Of a stretch of DNA of 24,715 nt, positions 16,033 to 24,715 are shown in pieces. The DNA comes from JACCTU01 sp963798985. GTDB lineage: Bacteria > Actinomycetota > Thermoleophilia > Gaiellales > Gaiellaceae. The stretch covers positions 1 through 24,715 of the forward strand of contig CAWCVL010000003.1 of assembly GCA_963798985.1 (NCBI GenBank), in the 5' to 3' direction. Position 1 is the first letter of the stretch. Each line of letters opens with the position of its first letter. The notes below the pieces were generated by a model, which saw only the letters and a list, made by a program, of their open reading frames with translations, made no database searches and was not told where the DNA came from. A program made the translations under genes and the position numbers.

Positions 16033-16985
16033 ACACCGTCGTCGTCGGAGCGGGCTCGTGGGGACGGCGTTCTCGCGCTTGCTGGCAGATCGCGGTCACG
16101 TGGTGACGCTCGCCGCGCGCGACCCCGAGCAAGTCGACGCGATCGAGAAGACCGGGCGAAACCCGCGCTACCTGACGAACGTCGACCTGAAGGGAATCCG
16201 CCCGTCGACGATCGCCGAAGCGCCGCTCGAGGACGCGGAGCTCGTCGTTGCTGCGCTGCCGAGCCGCGTTTTCGGCTCGGTCGTGCCGAACCTGCCGGGG
16301 AACGCTCCGGTCTTGAGCCTCACGAAGGGCCTCGACCCGGAGACCGGCGAACGCCTGTCGACGCTCGTCCGCGATCGACCGGTTGCCGTGCTCTCCGGGC
16401 CGAACATGGCGGAGGAGATCGCGGCGGGCCTCCCGACCGCGGCGGTGATCGCGTCGAGAGGACGTTCCGCTCGCCGAGCGCCTGCAGGCAGAGATCAACT
16501 CGCTCGCGTTTCGCGTGTACGTCAACACGGACCTCGTCGGCGTCGAGCTCTGCGCCGCCGCGAAGAACGTGATCGGTCTCTCGGCGGGCGGCGTGGACGG
16601 GCTCGGCCTCGGAGACAACGCCAAGGCGGCGCTGATCACCCGCGGCCTCGCCGAGATGGCGCGGCTCGGCGAAGCGGCCGGCGGGGATCAGGAGACGTTC
16701 GCGGGCCTCGCCGGCATGGGCGACCTGATCGTGACGTGCTGGCACCCGAGCGGTCGCAATCGCAGGGCCGGTGAGCTGATCGCGCGTGGGATGTCGCCCG
16801 ACGAAGCGGCCGCGGAGATCGGCCAGACGGTCGAGGGGCTCACGACCGCCCCCGTTCTGAGGGATCTTTCTCACCGTCTCGGCGTCGAGCTGCCGATCAC
16901 CGAAGGCGTATGTACCGTTCTCAGCGGCATGCCTCTCTCCGATCTGCTCGCGAGTCTCATGGGTCGGCGGCCCACCGAGGAGTGA
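16029..16985 (+). CDS. gpsA: NAD(P)H-dependent glycerol-3-phosphate dehydrogenase (two frameshifts)
   Basis: GpsA reduces dihydroxyacetone phosphate to sn-glycerol 3-phosphate, the backbone used by PlsB/PlsC-type acyltransferases, so its place after plsC and der is sensible. The Rossmann motif VVVGAGSWGTAFSRLLADRG is at the start. It is followed by LVVAALPSRVF, LSLTKGLDPETGE, LSGPNMAEEIAAGLPTAAV, the catalytic-lysine region GVELCAAAKNVIGLSAGG, LGDNAKAALITRGLAEM and GMGDLIVTCWHPSGRNRR. Breaks are near 16061 (TGGGG for TGGGGG) and 16458. The product is about 319 residues, normal. GTG 16029 overlaps the der stop, and its TGA overlaps the next GTG at 16982. Confidence 0.92.
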
Positions 16986-18265
16986 AGGTCTGGCTCGCGG
17001 CGGCGGTCGGCGCGATCGCGCTCGCGGGGTGCGGCGGCAACGACACGGCGGGCGCGTCCGCGATCGGCCTCGCGCCCGCGGACGCGGTCGGTTACGTGGA
17101 GCTCGACACGAGCCTCGACTCCGACCAATGGAACAAAGTGCAGGCCCTGCTCGATCGCTTTCCGAGCCGACCGCAGCTCGTCGTCGAGCTCGACAAGCAA
17201 CTCTCCGAGGACCAGCTCCAGTGGGAGCGTGACGTCGAACCCGCGCTCGGCGACACGGTCGCTGCGATCTGGGCGAGCAACACGGCCGACGACATTGTCG
17301 TTGCGACGCAGCCGGACGACGAGGCGAAGCTTCGCGCGCTCGTCGAGAAGGTCGCCGAGCAGTCCAACACCGAGTACGTCATCGGCGAGCTCGATGGCTG
17401 GACGCTGGTTGCGGAGCAGCAGTCGGCGATCGACGCGCTGGAGTCGAGCGACGGCGAGCTCGCCGACAACGACGGCTATCAGGCCGCGCTCGAAGAGCTT
17501 CCGGACGAGCGGCTCGCCTTCGGCTGGGTGAGCAAGCGCGCGATGCCCTCGAACTTCCCGAAGCTCGAGTTCGAGTGGCTCGCCGGCGCGATCGAAGCGC
17601 GCGACGACGGCGCCGCCGCGACGTTCGTCGAGCGATCGACCGCGGAAGCCGGCGCGAACTACACGTCGCGCCGCATCGACGAGGCGCCGGCCGACGCGCT
17701 GGTGTTCCTCTCGTTCGACACGAAGAGCCTCCGCGGGCAGACCTCGGCGCTCGCGCCGCTCGCGAACCTCCTCGGCGTCCGCGTCGACCAGCTCGTCGCA
17801 GACATCGAGGGCGAGGGCGCGTTCTGGGTCCTCCCGGCTCCAGGCTTCCCCGAGGTGACCCTGGTGCTCACCACGTCTTCGCCCGAGCGGACGCAGCAGC
17901 AGCTACGGCAGCTGCTCGAGGGCGCACCGCTGCCGATCCGTGTCGCCGTCGTTGGCGACGAGGTCGTCGCCACGACCGCGACGAGCCCCGCCCAGGCGCT
18001 CGAGCGTGCGCGGGTGGGCGGGACGCTCGCCGACGACGAGGACTTCCGCGAGGCGAAGGCCGCCGCCGGCATGCCCGACGAGACCGGTGGCTTTCTCTAC
18101 GTCGACGTTGCGGACGCGCTCCCGCTGCTCACTCTGGCCGGTTATGCGGGCGTCGACGTGCCGAAGGAACTGCTCGAGAACCTGCGCCCGGTCAGCTCCG
18201 TGGTCGCCTGGAGCCAGGCGGACGGAAACACCTCGGCTCAGACCGTGTTCGTCCACATCCAGTAG
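16982..18265 (+). CDS. DUF3352-type lipoprotein
   Basis: This intact 427-residue protein begins VKVWLAAAVGAIALAGCGGNDT, a lipoprotein signal with lipobox LAGC (Cys 16), a substrate for Lgt. The mature part resembles DUF3352 proteins of Actinobacteria: APADAVGYVELDTSLDSDQW, ALGDTVAAIW, LDGWTLVAEQQSAIDAL, LAFGWVSKRAM, DALVFLSFDTKS and, near the end, GGFLYVDVADALPLLTLAGY. It has repeated alternating strand/helix units and many acidic residues, fitting a domain outside the membrane. Function is unknown. It is coupled to gpsA by GTGA (16982-16985). metK follows 14 bases later behind its own promoter-like element. Unlike its neighbours it has no frameshift over 1.28 kb. Confidence 0.8.
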   Translation: MKVWLAAAVGAIALAGCGGNDTAGASAIGLAPADAVGYVELDTSLDSDQWNKVQALLDRFPSRPQLVVELDKQLSEDQLQWERDVEPALGDTVAAIWASNTADDIVVATQPDDEAKLRALVEKVAEQSNTEYVIGELDGWTLVAEQQSAIDALESSDGELADNDGYQAALEELPDERLAFGWVSKRAMPSNFPKLEFEWLAGAIEARDDGAAATFVERSTAEAGANYTSRRIDEAPADALVFLSFDTKSLRGQTSALAPLANLLGVRVDQLVADIEGEGAFWVLPAPGFPEVTLVLTTSSPERTQQQLRQLLEGAPLPIRVAVVGDEVVATTATSPAQALERARVGGTLADDEDFREAKAAAGMPDETGGFLYVDVADALPLLTLAGYAGVDVPKELLENLRPVSSVVAWSQADGNTSAQTVFVHIQ

Positions 18266-18266
18266 G

Positions 18267-18272
18267 TAATCT
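18267..18272 (+). promoter_or_regulatory. -10 element, leaderless promoter of metK
   Basis: TAATCT fits TAnnnT and ends 7 bases before the ATG at 18280. No ribosome-binding site is present in the 14-base gap. The -35 would lie inside the end of the preceding gene and is not consensus. No SAM riboswitch can fit in this gap. Confidence 0.45.
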
Positions 18273-18279
18273 GCCGCCG

Positions 18280-19569
<1,290 letters not shown>

Positions 19570-19573
<4 letters not shown>

Positions 19574-20255
19574 CCGAGCCGCCGGCACCGACTCCGGCCC
19601 GGCCTCGCACCGACCTGCCTCGCCTGCTCTCGGGCGCGGCGCTCCTCGTGCTCGCGCTCTGGGTCGCCTTCGGCGGCCTCGGCGGTTGCTTCCCGTCGTT
19701 CGGCAACCCGTTCAGGCACCGAAACGGTCGACCGCAGCAGCCCCGTCGTGCTGAAGTCGATCGAGAACCTGCGCCGCTTCCAGGCCGCGACAGGTCATTA
19801 CGAGGTGATCGTCGACCTCGAGAAGGACACGCAATTCGTCCCGTCGCCGATTCGCGGTGAGCGCGTCCTGTTCGTCGCGGTGGGAGACGTCGACGCCGGC
19901 GTCGACTTCTCAGCGCTCGAGGACGACGCGGTGCGCGTCTCGGACAACCGGCGCACCGTCCACCTCGAGCTGCCCGCACGCGGAGATCTTCGGTGCGCGC
20001 GTCGACCCGACGCGCAGCTACGTCTACGACCGCGACCGCGGCCTGATCGACCGCGTCGCCTCGATCTTCCAGGACAACCCGACGAGCGAGCAGGAGCTCT
20101 ACGTGCTCGCGGAGGAGAAGCTGATGGACGCGGCGGAGGAGAGCCCGAGCATCGTCGCCCGCGCCGAGCGGAACACGCGCCTGATGCTCGTCGGCCTGCT
20201 GAAGGCGCTCGGCTTCACGAGCGTCTCGATCGAGTTCGTCGACGTCACGCCCTAG
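19570..20255 (+). CDS. DUF4230 membrane-anchored protein (frameshifted, start uncertain)
   Basis: The joined protein of about 228 residues has an N-terminal proline-rich stretch and a membrane helix (LLSGAALLVLALWVAFGGLGG). The domain that follows contains VVLKSIENLRRFQAATGHYEVIVDLEKDT, RVLFVAVGDVDAGVDFSAL, RTVHLELPHAEIFGARVDP and SYVYDRDRGLIDRV, with NTRLMLVGLLKALGFTSVSIEF at the end. This is the DUF4230 pattern; function is unknown. No ATG/GTG/TTG is found in frame before the helix. The only candidate is CTG 19570 in the metK stop region, or the true start is hidden by an indel. Frames change near 19722 and 19978. The stop TAG (20253-20255) interlocks with the DtxR gene stop in CTAG. Confidence 0.75.
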
Positions 20256-20935
20256 GCGGGCCGCACGAACAGGCCCTCGGCGGCCTTGTCCGTGAGCGCG
20301 ACCTCGCCGCCGTTCAGCTGCACGGCGAAGGGCTCGGTCGAGCGCACCTCGAGCTCGCGTCCAGGCTCGAGGCCCTGGTCGTAGAACCAGTGCAGCAGGT
20401 CGCCGTCGTGCTCGGCGAGCCGGACGATCGTCGCCTTCGTGCCCGGCGTGAGGTTCGCGAGCGGCGCGAGCTCGTCGTTCTCGCGCTGCTCGAAGTCGGG
20501 GTCGACCGGCCAGCCGTGCGGGCAGCGCTCCGGGTTGCCGAGCTTCTCCGCGATGCGGTCGACCATGTCGTCGCTGAACGTGTCGCCGAGCTCGTCGGCG
20601 TGCACGTGCGCCTCCGCCGCGGTGTAGCCCATGAAGTCCGTGAGCAGCCGCTCGATCAGGCGGTGCTTGCGCACGACCTTCTCTGCCCGCGCGCGTCCGG
20701 TCTTCGTCAGCAGCGCCTCCTTGTGCTCGCCGCGCTCGATCAGGCCCTCCGACTCGAGCCGCTTGAGCATCTCGCCGGCCGACGCGCGCGAGACGCCGAG
20801 CATCTCCGCGACGCGCACCGCAACCGTCGGGAGGCCCTCGGCCATCGGCCGGTACTCGCCGATCGGGAAGGCCAGGAAGTAGATCGTCTCGAGGTACTCG
20901 TCGACCGAGTGTCCCTGCGGCGCCACGGCGGCCAC
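20252..20935 (-). CDS. DtxR-family metal-dependent transcriptional regulator with FeoA/SH3-like domain
   Basis: This regulator represses genes when bound to iron(II) or manganese(II). The intact 227-residue protein has an N-terminal winged helix (SVDEYLETIYFLAF, then VAEMLGVSRASAGEMLKRLESEG), whose HTH lies at residues 40-65. A roughly ten-residue insertion (GEYRPMAEGLP) precedes the HTH. The metal-binding/dimerisation domain includes RKHRLIERLL (His 91, Glu 95) and AHVHADELGDTFSDDM. The C-terminal FeoA-like SH3 domain runs from NDELAPLANLTPGTKATIVRL to LTDKAAEGLFVRP. The CxxEH-type ligand run of classical DtxR is not seen. Starts GTG 20935 and GTG 20926 are both possible. It is the last gene of the iron ABC cluster and its likely regulator. 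Confidence 0.9.
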   Translation of the reverse strand: MAAVAPQGHSVDEYLETIYFLAFPIGEYRPMAEGLPTVAVRVAEMLGVSRASAGEMLKRLESEGLIERGEHKEALLTKTGRARAEKVVRKHRLIERLLTDFMGYTAAEAHVHADELGDTFSDDMVDRIAEKLGNPERCPHGWPVDPDFEQRENDELAPLANLTPGTKATIVRLAEHDGDLLHWFYDQGLEPGRELEVRSTEPFAVQLNGGEVALTDKAAEGLFVRPA

Positions 20936-20962
20936 ACTGTAGCTTGCTGCGACTCACGTCAA
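20936..20962 (-). promoter_or_regulatory. Promoter of the DtxR-family regulator
   Basis: On the minus strand TTGACG (20962-20957) and TACAGT (20941-20936) are 15 bases apart in the 31-base gap after the permease gene. TACAGT touches the first GTG (20935) and is 9 bases before the second (20926), which would suit a leaderless start at 20926. The spacer is shorter than the usual 17. Confidence 0.45.
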
Positions 20963-20966
20963 GCCT

Positions 20967-22541
20967 CTAGCCAGGCGCCGACACGTCCGACCCGCGCCTT
21001 GCGGCGAGCAGGTAGACGAACGGCGCGGAGACCAGGATCAGCAGGAGCGCGGGCGGAGCCGCCCGCGAGTACGACCCGAGGGCGGTGTACTTCCAGATCT
21101 CGGTCGCGAGCGTCTCGAAGCCGATCGGCCGCAGGAGCAACGTCGCGGGCAGCTCCTTCATCGCGTTCAGGAAGACGAGCGCGGCGCCGGCGAGCAGCCC
21201 GCGGCGGATCAGCGGCACGGTCACGGTCGCAAGCACGCGCACGGGGCCGTGCCCGAGGCTCCGCGCGGCCTCCTCGATGCGCGGGTGCACGCGCCTGCAG
21301 CGCCGACTCGACGCCCGCGAGCGCTTGCGGGAAGAAGCGGACGACGTACGCGAACACCAGCAGCGCGAGCGTCTGGTAGAGCGGCGTCAGGTAGTTCGCG
21401 GCGAAGAACACGAGCGACAGCGCGATCACGATCCCGGGCAGCGCGTTGCCGGTGTAGGCGAGCCGCTCAAGCGTGCGCGTCCAATGTGCCGGGTAGCGCT
21501 CGGCGAGCAGCGCGACGGGAAGCACCGCGACGACCGCGACCACCGCAGCGAGCGCGGAGGCCGAGACGGACGAAAGCGCGGCCTCCAGGCGATCTCGACT
21601 CCCCGGCCGAGCTCGACGCCGCGCGCGGTCCAGTAGACGAGCACGGCGAGCGGCACGACGAGGAAGAACGCGACGACGCTCGCGCTGAACGCGAACGCGG
21701 GCCAGCGCCACGGTCCGAGCGGAATCGTCTTCGGCGGCCGCTCGGCGCCGCTTGCGGACGCACGCACACCTCGCCGGGACCGTTCCTCGAGCACGAGCAA
21801 CACCGCGGCGAACGCGACCAGCACGAGCGCGAGCACCGCGGCCGGCGTCCGGTCGAACAGCGAGCGGTACTGCACGTAGATCGACCGGGTCAGCGCGTTG
21901 TACTGCATCAGCGACACCGCGCCGAAGTCGGAGAGCGTGTAGAGCGCGACGAGCAGCGACGCCGCGCCGAGCGACGGCCGCAGCGCCGGCAGGGTCACGC
22001 GCCGGAAGACGCCCCAGCGCGAGCGCCCGAGCCCGCGCGCCGCGTCCTCGAGCGCCGGGTCGAGCCCGCGGAGCGCCGCGCCCGCGAGCAGGAAGACGTA
22101 CGGGTAGGTCGAGAGCGTGAGCGCGAGCCACGCGCCGACGAAGCCGTAGATCTCCGGTAGGCGCTCGACGCCGAGCGGCTCGAGCAGCTGCTGCAGCAGC
22201 CCGCGCGGCCCGAACGCGCCGAGCAGCGCAAGCGCGGCGACGTAGCTCGGGATCACGAGCGGCAGCGGCGCCGCGACCGCGAGCACGCGTCGTGCCGGCA
22301 GGTCGGTGCGCGTGACGAGCCAGGCGAGCGGGAGGCCGACGAGGACCGCCGTGCCCGTCACCGCCACGACGAGCACGAACGTCTTGACGACGAGGGTCAG
22401 CGTTCCGGGCCGCCCGAGCACCTCGAGCACGTCGCCCGAGCCGACGGTGCGGAGCAGGAGGTAGACGAGCGGCAGGAGGACGAGGGCGACCGCCGCAACC
22501 GCCGGAACGGCAAGCGCGGCGGGCGCCCTCGTGCGGCTCAC
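20967..22541 (-). CDS. Iron(III) ABC transporter permease, fused two-domain type (frameshifted)
   Basis: FbpB/HitB-type permease of about 525 residues, with two tandem permease domains of around six helices each. The first half shows LAWLVTRTDLPARRVLAVAAPLPLVIPSYV and, in the coupling loop that meets the ATPase, EDAARGLGRSRWGVFRRVTLPALRPSL. The second half shows TLERLAYTGNALPGIVIALSLVFF, RIEEAARSLGHGPVRVLATVTVPLIRRGLL and FLNAMKELPATLLL. The duplicated EAARSLG-type loops are diagnostic. Frames change near 21595 and 21293. The GTG start (22541) overlaps the binding-protein stop (GTGA), so the two are co-translated. Confidence 0.9.
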
Positions 22542-23559
22542 GTCGTGAACCCGACCTCGTTCAGCAGCTCGAGCGTCCGCTCGAGCTCGGGGCCGAGCTG
22601 GTCGAGCTGGATCTGCGGCCCGCCCAGGCTGTCGAGCGGGGGGAGGCCGGCCTTGGCCTCGATGCCCGGCACGACCGGGTACTCGGCCTCCTCGGCCTCG
22701 TCGACGTAGAAGCGCTGGCTCGGCTCGGAGAGCAGGAACTCGACGAACTGCTCGCGCTGCGTCGCCGTGGTCGGCGCCCTCGAGGATCGCCGGCGCCTGC
22801 GACCGAGACGAGCGCGCCGGGGTCTTCGCCGGTGAGGAAGTGGTTCGCGACCGCCGCGTCGGGGTTCTCCTCCTTGACGAGGTAGAGGTAGTAGTGGTTG
22901 ACGAGGCCGAGCTCGATCTCGCCCGAGCCGACGGCCTCGACGACGGGCGTGTTCTTCTCGTAGAGCTTCGGCTCGTTCGCCTTCAGCCCCTCGAGCCAGT
23001 CGCGGGTGCGCTCCTCGCCGAGCTCGAGCAGCATCGCGCTCACGAACGCCTGGAACGACGCGTTCGTCGGTGCGATGCCGATCTTGCCCTTCCACTTCGG
23101 ATCGTTGAGCGCGAAGACGGAGTCGGGGACGTCGTCCTCCGAGAGCGCGTCGGTGTTGTACGCGATCACGCGTGAGCGGCCCGAGGTGCCCACCCAGTGG
23201 CCGTCCGGATCGCGGAAGCGCGCGGGCACACGGTCGAGCGCTGCCTGCGGGAGCTTCGCGAGCCGCCCCTCGCGCTCGACGGCGCCGAGCGAGCCCGGGT
23301 CCTGCGCGAAGAAGACGTCGGCGGGCGAGTTGTCGCCCTCCTCGGCGATCGTCGCCGCGAGCTCGGCGCTGTCGCCGTAGCGCACCTCGACGTCGATCCC
23401 CGTCTCCTGTTCGAAGCGCTCGAAGAGCGGCTCGACGAGCTCCTCTTCGCGGCCCGAGTAGACGACGAGCGTCTCGTCTGCACCCGCGTCGTCGTCGCCC
23501 CCGCAACCGGCCGCCACGCCGAGCAGCGCCGCAACCGCCAACACCATCACCTTCCGCAT
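22538..23559 (-). CDS. Iron(III) ABC transporter substrate-binding lipoprotein (one frameshift)
   Basis: This FbpA/FutA-type periplasmic-binding-like protein has about 340 residues. The N-terminus MRKVMVLAVAALLGVAAGCGGDDD is a lipoprotein signal with Cys after AAG, a somewhat weak lipobox. The mature part starts ETLVVYSGREEELVEPLFERF and contains ADVFFAQDPGSLGAVE, RSRVIAYNTDAL, and NHYYLYLVKEENP. The paired tyrosines of NHYY are the iron-ligand positions in FbpA. One frame change occurs near 22787. The C-terminus LDQLGPELERTLELLNEVGFTT is intact. A strong ribosome-binding site GGGAGGGG (minus strand, 23575-23568) lies 8 bases before the ATG. Confidence 0.92.
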
Positions 23560-23581
23560 GCGTCGTTCCCCTCCCGTGATT

Positions 23582-23629
23582 GTCAGGTCCCCTTACAAGC
23601 GCCGGAAGCCTATGTAAGGCGGACCTGAC
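23582..23629 (-). promoter_or_regulatory. Paired dyad operator / large inverted repeat before the iron-binding protein gene
   Basis: A 16-base arm GTCAGGTCCCCTTACA (23582-23597) repeats in inverted orientation as TGTAAGGCGGACCTGAC (23613-23629), with one extra C and a 15-base loop. Each arm contains a 14-base partial palindrome: TAAGGCGGACCTGA at 23615-23628, and its near-copy missing one G at 23583-23595. It lies between the ATPase stop and the binding-protein ribosome-binding site. Palindromes with TnAGG/CCTnA ends recall DtxR-family boxes, so an iron-responsive operator pair is the preferred reading. A transcript hairpin that lowers readthrough is the alternative. Confidence 0.6.
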
Positions 23630-23632
23630 GCG

Positions 23633-24653
23633 TCAAGCGGGAACCCGCTCGAACACCGTCACGCGGCGCTCGTGGGGGTGCACCGCGACGCGCGAGCCGA
23701 GCGGCACGACCTCGGTGGAGGGGCGCTGCGAGATCACGGTCGCGCCGTCGGTAAGCCGGACGCGGTAGAAGACGTCGTGGCCGCGGAACTCGCGGCCCAC
23801 CACCTGCCGATTCCCGCGTCGTCGAGCGAGAGCTCCAGCTGCTCGGGCCGGATCAGCGCTTCGACGCTCGTGTTGCCGTTCAGGTTCGCGACGGGAAAGC
23901 GGCCGAGCAGCGTGTCGACGAGACCGCCGTCGATCGTCCCGGGGACGAAGTTGGCTGCGCCGACGAACTCGGCGGCCCAGCGGTCGGCGGGGCGGAGGTA
24001 GAGCTCCTCCGGCGAGCCGGTCTGCACCACCGTGCCGTCGCGCATCAGCGCGATCCGGTCGGCGAGCGAGAATGCCTCCTCGCGGTCGTGGGTGACGAAG
24101 AGCACCGTCACGTCGATCCCGCGGAGGATGTCGGCGAGCTCGGCGCGCATCGAGGCGCGGAGCAGCGGGTCGATGTTCGACCACGGCTCGTCGAGCAGGA
24201 CGACGGAGGGCCGCGGGGCGAGCGCGCGGGCGAGCGCGACGCGCTGCTGCTGGCCGCCCGAGAGCTCGTGCGGGAAGCGCTGGCGATGCTCGGTCAGGCC
24301 GACGAGGCGGAGAGCTCGGGCACGCGCTCGCGGCGGTCGCCGCGCCGGACGCCGAAGCCGACGTTCTGCTCGACGCTCAGGTGCGGAAGAGCGCGTACTC
24401 CTGGAAGACCATGCCGATCCCGCGAGCGTGCGCCGGGACGAAGACACCCGGGCCGAAGACGGGGCGGTCCTCGATCGCGATCTCGCCGGCGTCGGGGCGC
24501 TCGAAGCCCGCCACCAGCCTGAGCAAGGTCGTCTTGCCGCAGCCGCTCGGGCCGAGCAGGGCGACGAACTCGCCGCGCTCGACGCAGAGCTCGCCTCGAG
24601 CACGGCGGCGAGTCGCCGAAGCGCTCGCACGCCGTGCGTGCAGATGGTTCCAC
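23633..24653 (-). CDS. Iron(III) ABC transporter ATP-binding protein (frameshifted)
   Basis: This FbpC-type ATPase of about 340 residues powers the iron permease. Motifs in order are ERGEFVALLGPSGCGKTTLL (Walker A), GMVFQEYALFPHLSVEQNV (Q-loop), HELSGGQQQRVALARALA (signature), SVVLLDEPWSNID (Walker B and D-loop) and TVLFVTHDREEAFSLADRI (H-loop). A C-terminal TOBE-like domain follows (FVGAANFVPGTIDGG, EALIRPEQLELSLDDAG, FRGHDVFYRVRLTDG). Breaks occur near 24595, 24385, 24310 and 23818. GTG 24653 is preferred over ATG 24660 because GAGGGAA (24667-24661) is 7 bases from the former and touches the latter. It is first in the iron cluster. Confidence 0.9.
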
Positions 24654-24670
24654 AGGCCATTTCCCTCGTG

Positions 24671-24684
24671 TAGGGCACGCCTGA
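24671..24684 (-). promoter_or_regulatory. Third dyad copy before the iron ATPase gene (putative DtxR-type operator)
   Basis: TAGGGCACGCCTGA, read on the minus strand as TCAGGCGTGCCCTA, matches 10 of 14 positions of the site TCAGGTCCGCCTTA found before the binding-protein gene. It lies 17 bases upstream of the GTG at 24653, just before the ribosome-binding site. Occurrence before both transcription starts of one iron-uptake cluster supports an operator. Confidence 0.5.
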
Positions 24685-24715
24685 CACGCCGGGGAGCTGA
24701 CTACGCTCGGCTGCG

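Noticed and set aside
18266..18279. A SAM riboswitch before metK
   Set aside because: The gap is 14 bases, far too small for any known SAM aptamer.
19748..21379. A 543-codon plus-strand open frame through the DUF4230, DtxR and permease regions
   Set aside because: Only its first 75 codons are real (a DUF4230 segment). The rest is antisense to DtxR and permease coding sequence.
23582..23629. Simple Rho-independent terminator after the iron ATPase gene
   Set aside because: No T tract follows the hairpin on the minus strand, and the arms contain dyads that recur before the ATPase gene, so an operator is more likely, though a secondary RNA role is not excluded.

Overview
The window is high-GC DNA (about 70%) packed with short-gapped genes, many with GTG starts and four-base ATGA/GTGA stop-start overlaps. 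Protein types (F420-type luciferase-like oxidoreductase, GYD protein, ECF-sigma partner membrane protein, KMSTT-type tryptophanyl-tRNA synthetase) and gene order suggest an actinobacterium, most probably of the Thermoleophilia (Gaiellales/Solirubrobacterales). That placement is inference from gene content, not a database match. No tRNA, rRNA, CRISPR array, transposase, integrase or phage gene was seen.

Layout. 18-1753 (+): an ECF sigma factor, its probable membrane partner, and a secreted, membrane-anchored FixH/YtkA-like protein. 1881-4865 (+): a small helical protein, lgt, scpA, scpB and a thermonuclease-like protein. 4862-6919 (-): an LLM-class oxidoreductase, a CAP-domain protein and a GYD protein. 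6938-8622 (+): an RsuA/RluB-type pseudouridine synthase and CorA. 8626-9902 (-): trpS and chorismate mutase. 9938-18265 (+): DAHP synthase, tyrA, aroA, cmk, plsC, der, gpsA and a DUF3352 lipoprotein, mostly stop-start coupled. 18280-20255 (+): metK and a DUF4230 protein. 20252-24653 (-): an iron(III) ABC uptake system (ATPase, binding protein, double permease) followed by a DtxR-family regulator.

How the genes fit together. The core is the old chromosomal neighbourhood scpA-scpB-rluB-tyrA-aroA-cmk-plsC-der-gpsA, interrupted by two minus-strand blocks. Chorismate mutase/trpS and DAHP synthase/tyrA/aroA diverge from a 35-bp region, so aromatic amino-acid supply and tryptophan charging sit together. 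Lgt matches two likely lipoproteins in the window (DUF3352 protein and iron-binding protein). The iron transporter carries three related 14-bp dyad sites in its two control regions and has a DtxR regulator downstream, which reads as a self-contained iron regulon.

Quality warning. About half the genes (sigma factor and partner, DAHP synthase through gpsA, metK, DUF4230, the iron ABC genes) are split by single-base indels, and several lie exactly in G or C runs. The protein motifs continue across the breaks, so I treat these as sequencing/assembly errors in functional genes and give full gene spans. I found no clear new multi-gene system. The best leads are the paired iron-operator dyads, a window-wide leaderless-promoter pattern, a motif shared by the sigma factor and the secreted protein gene, and a TrpRS without either lysine of KMSKS.
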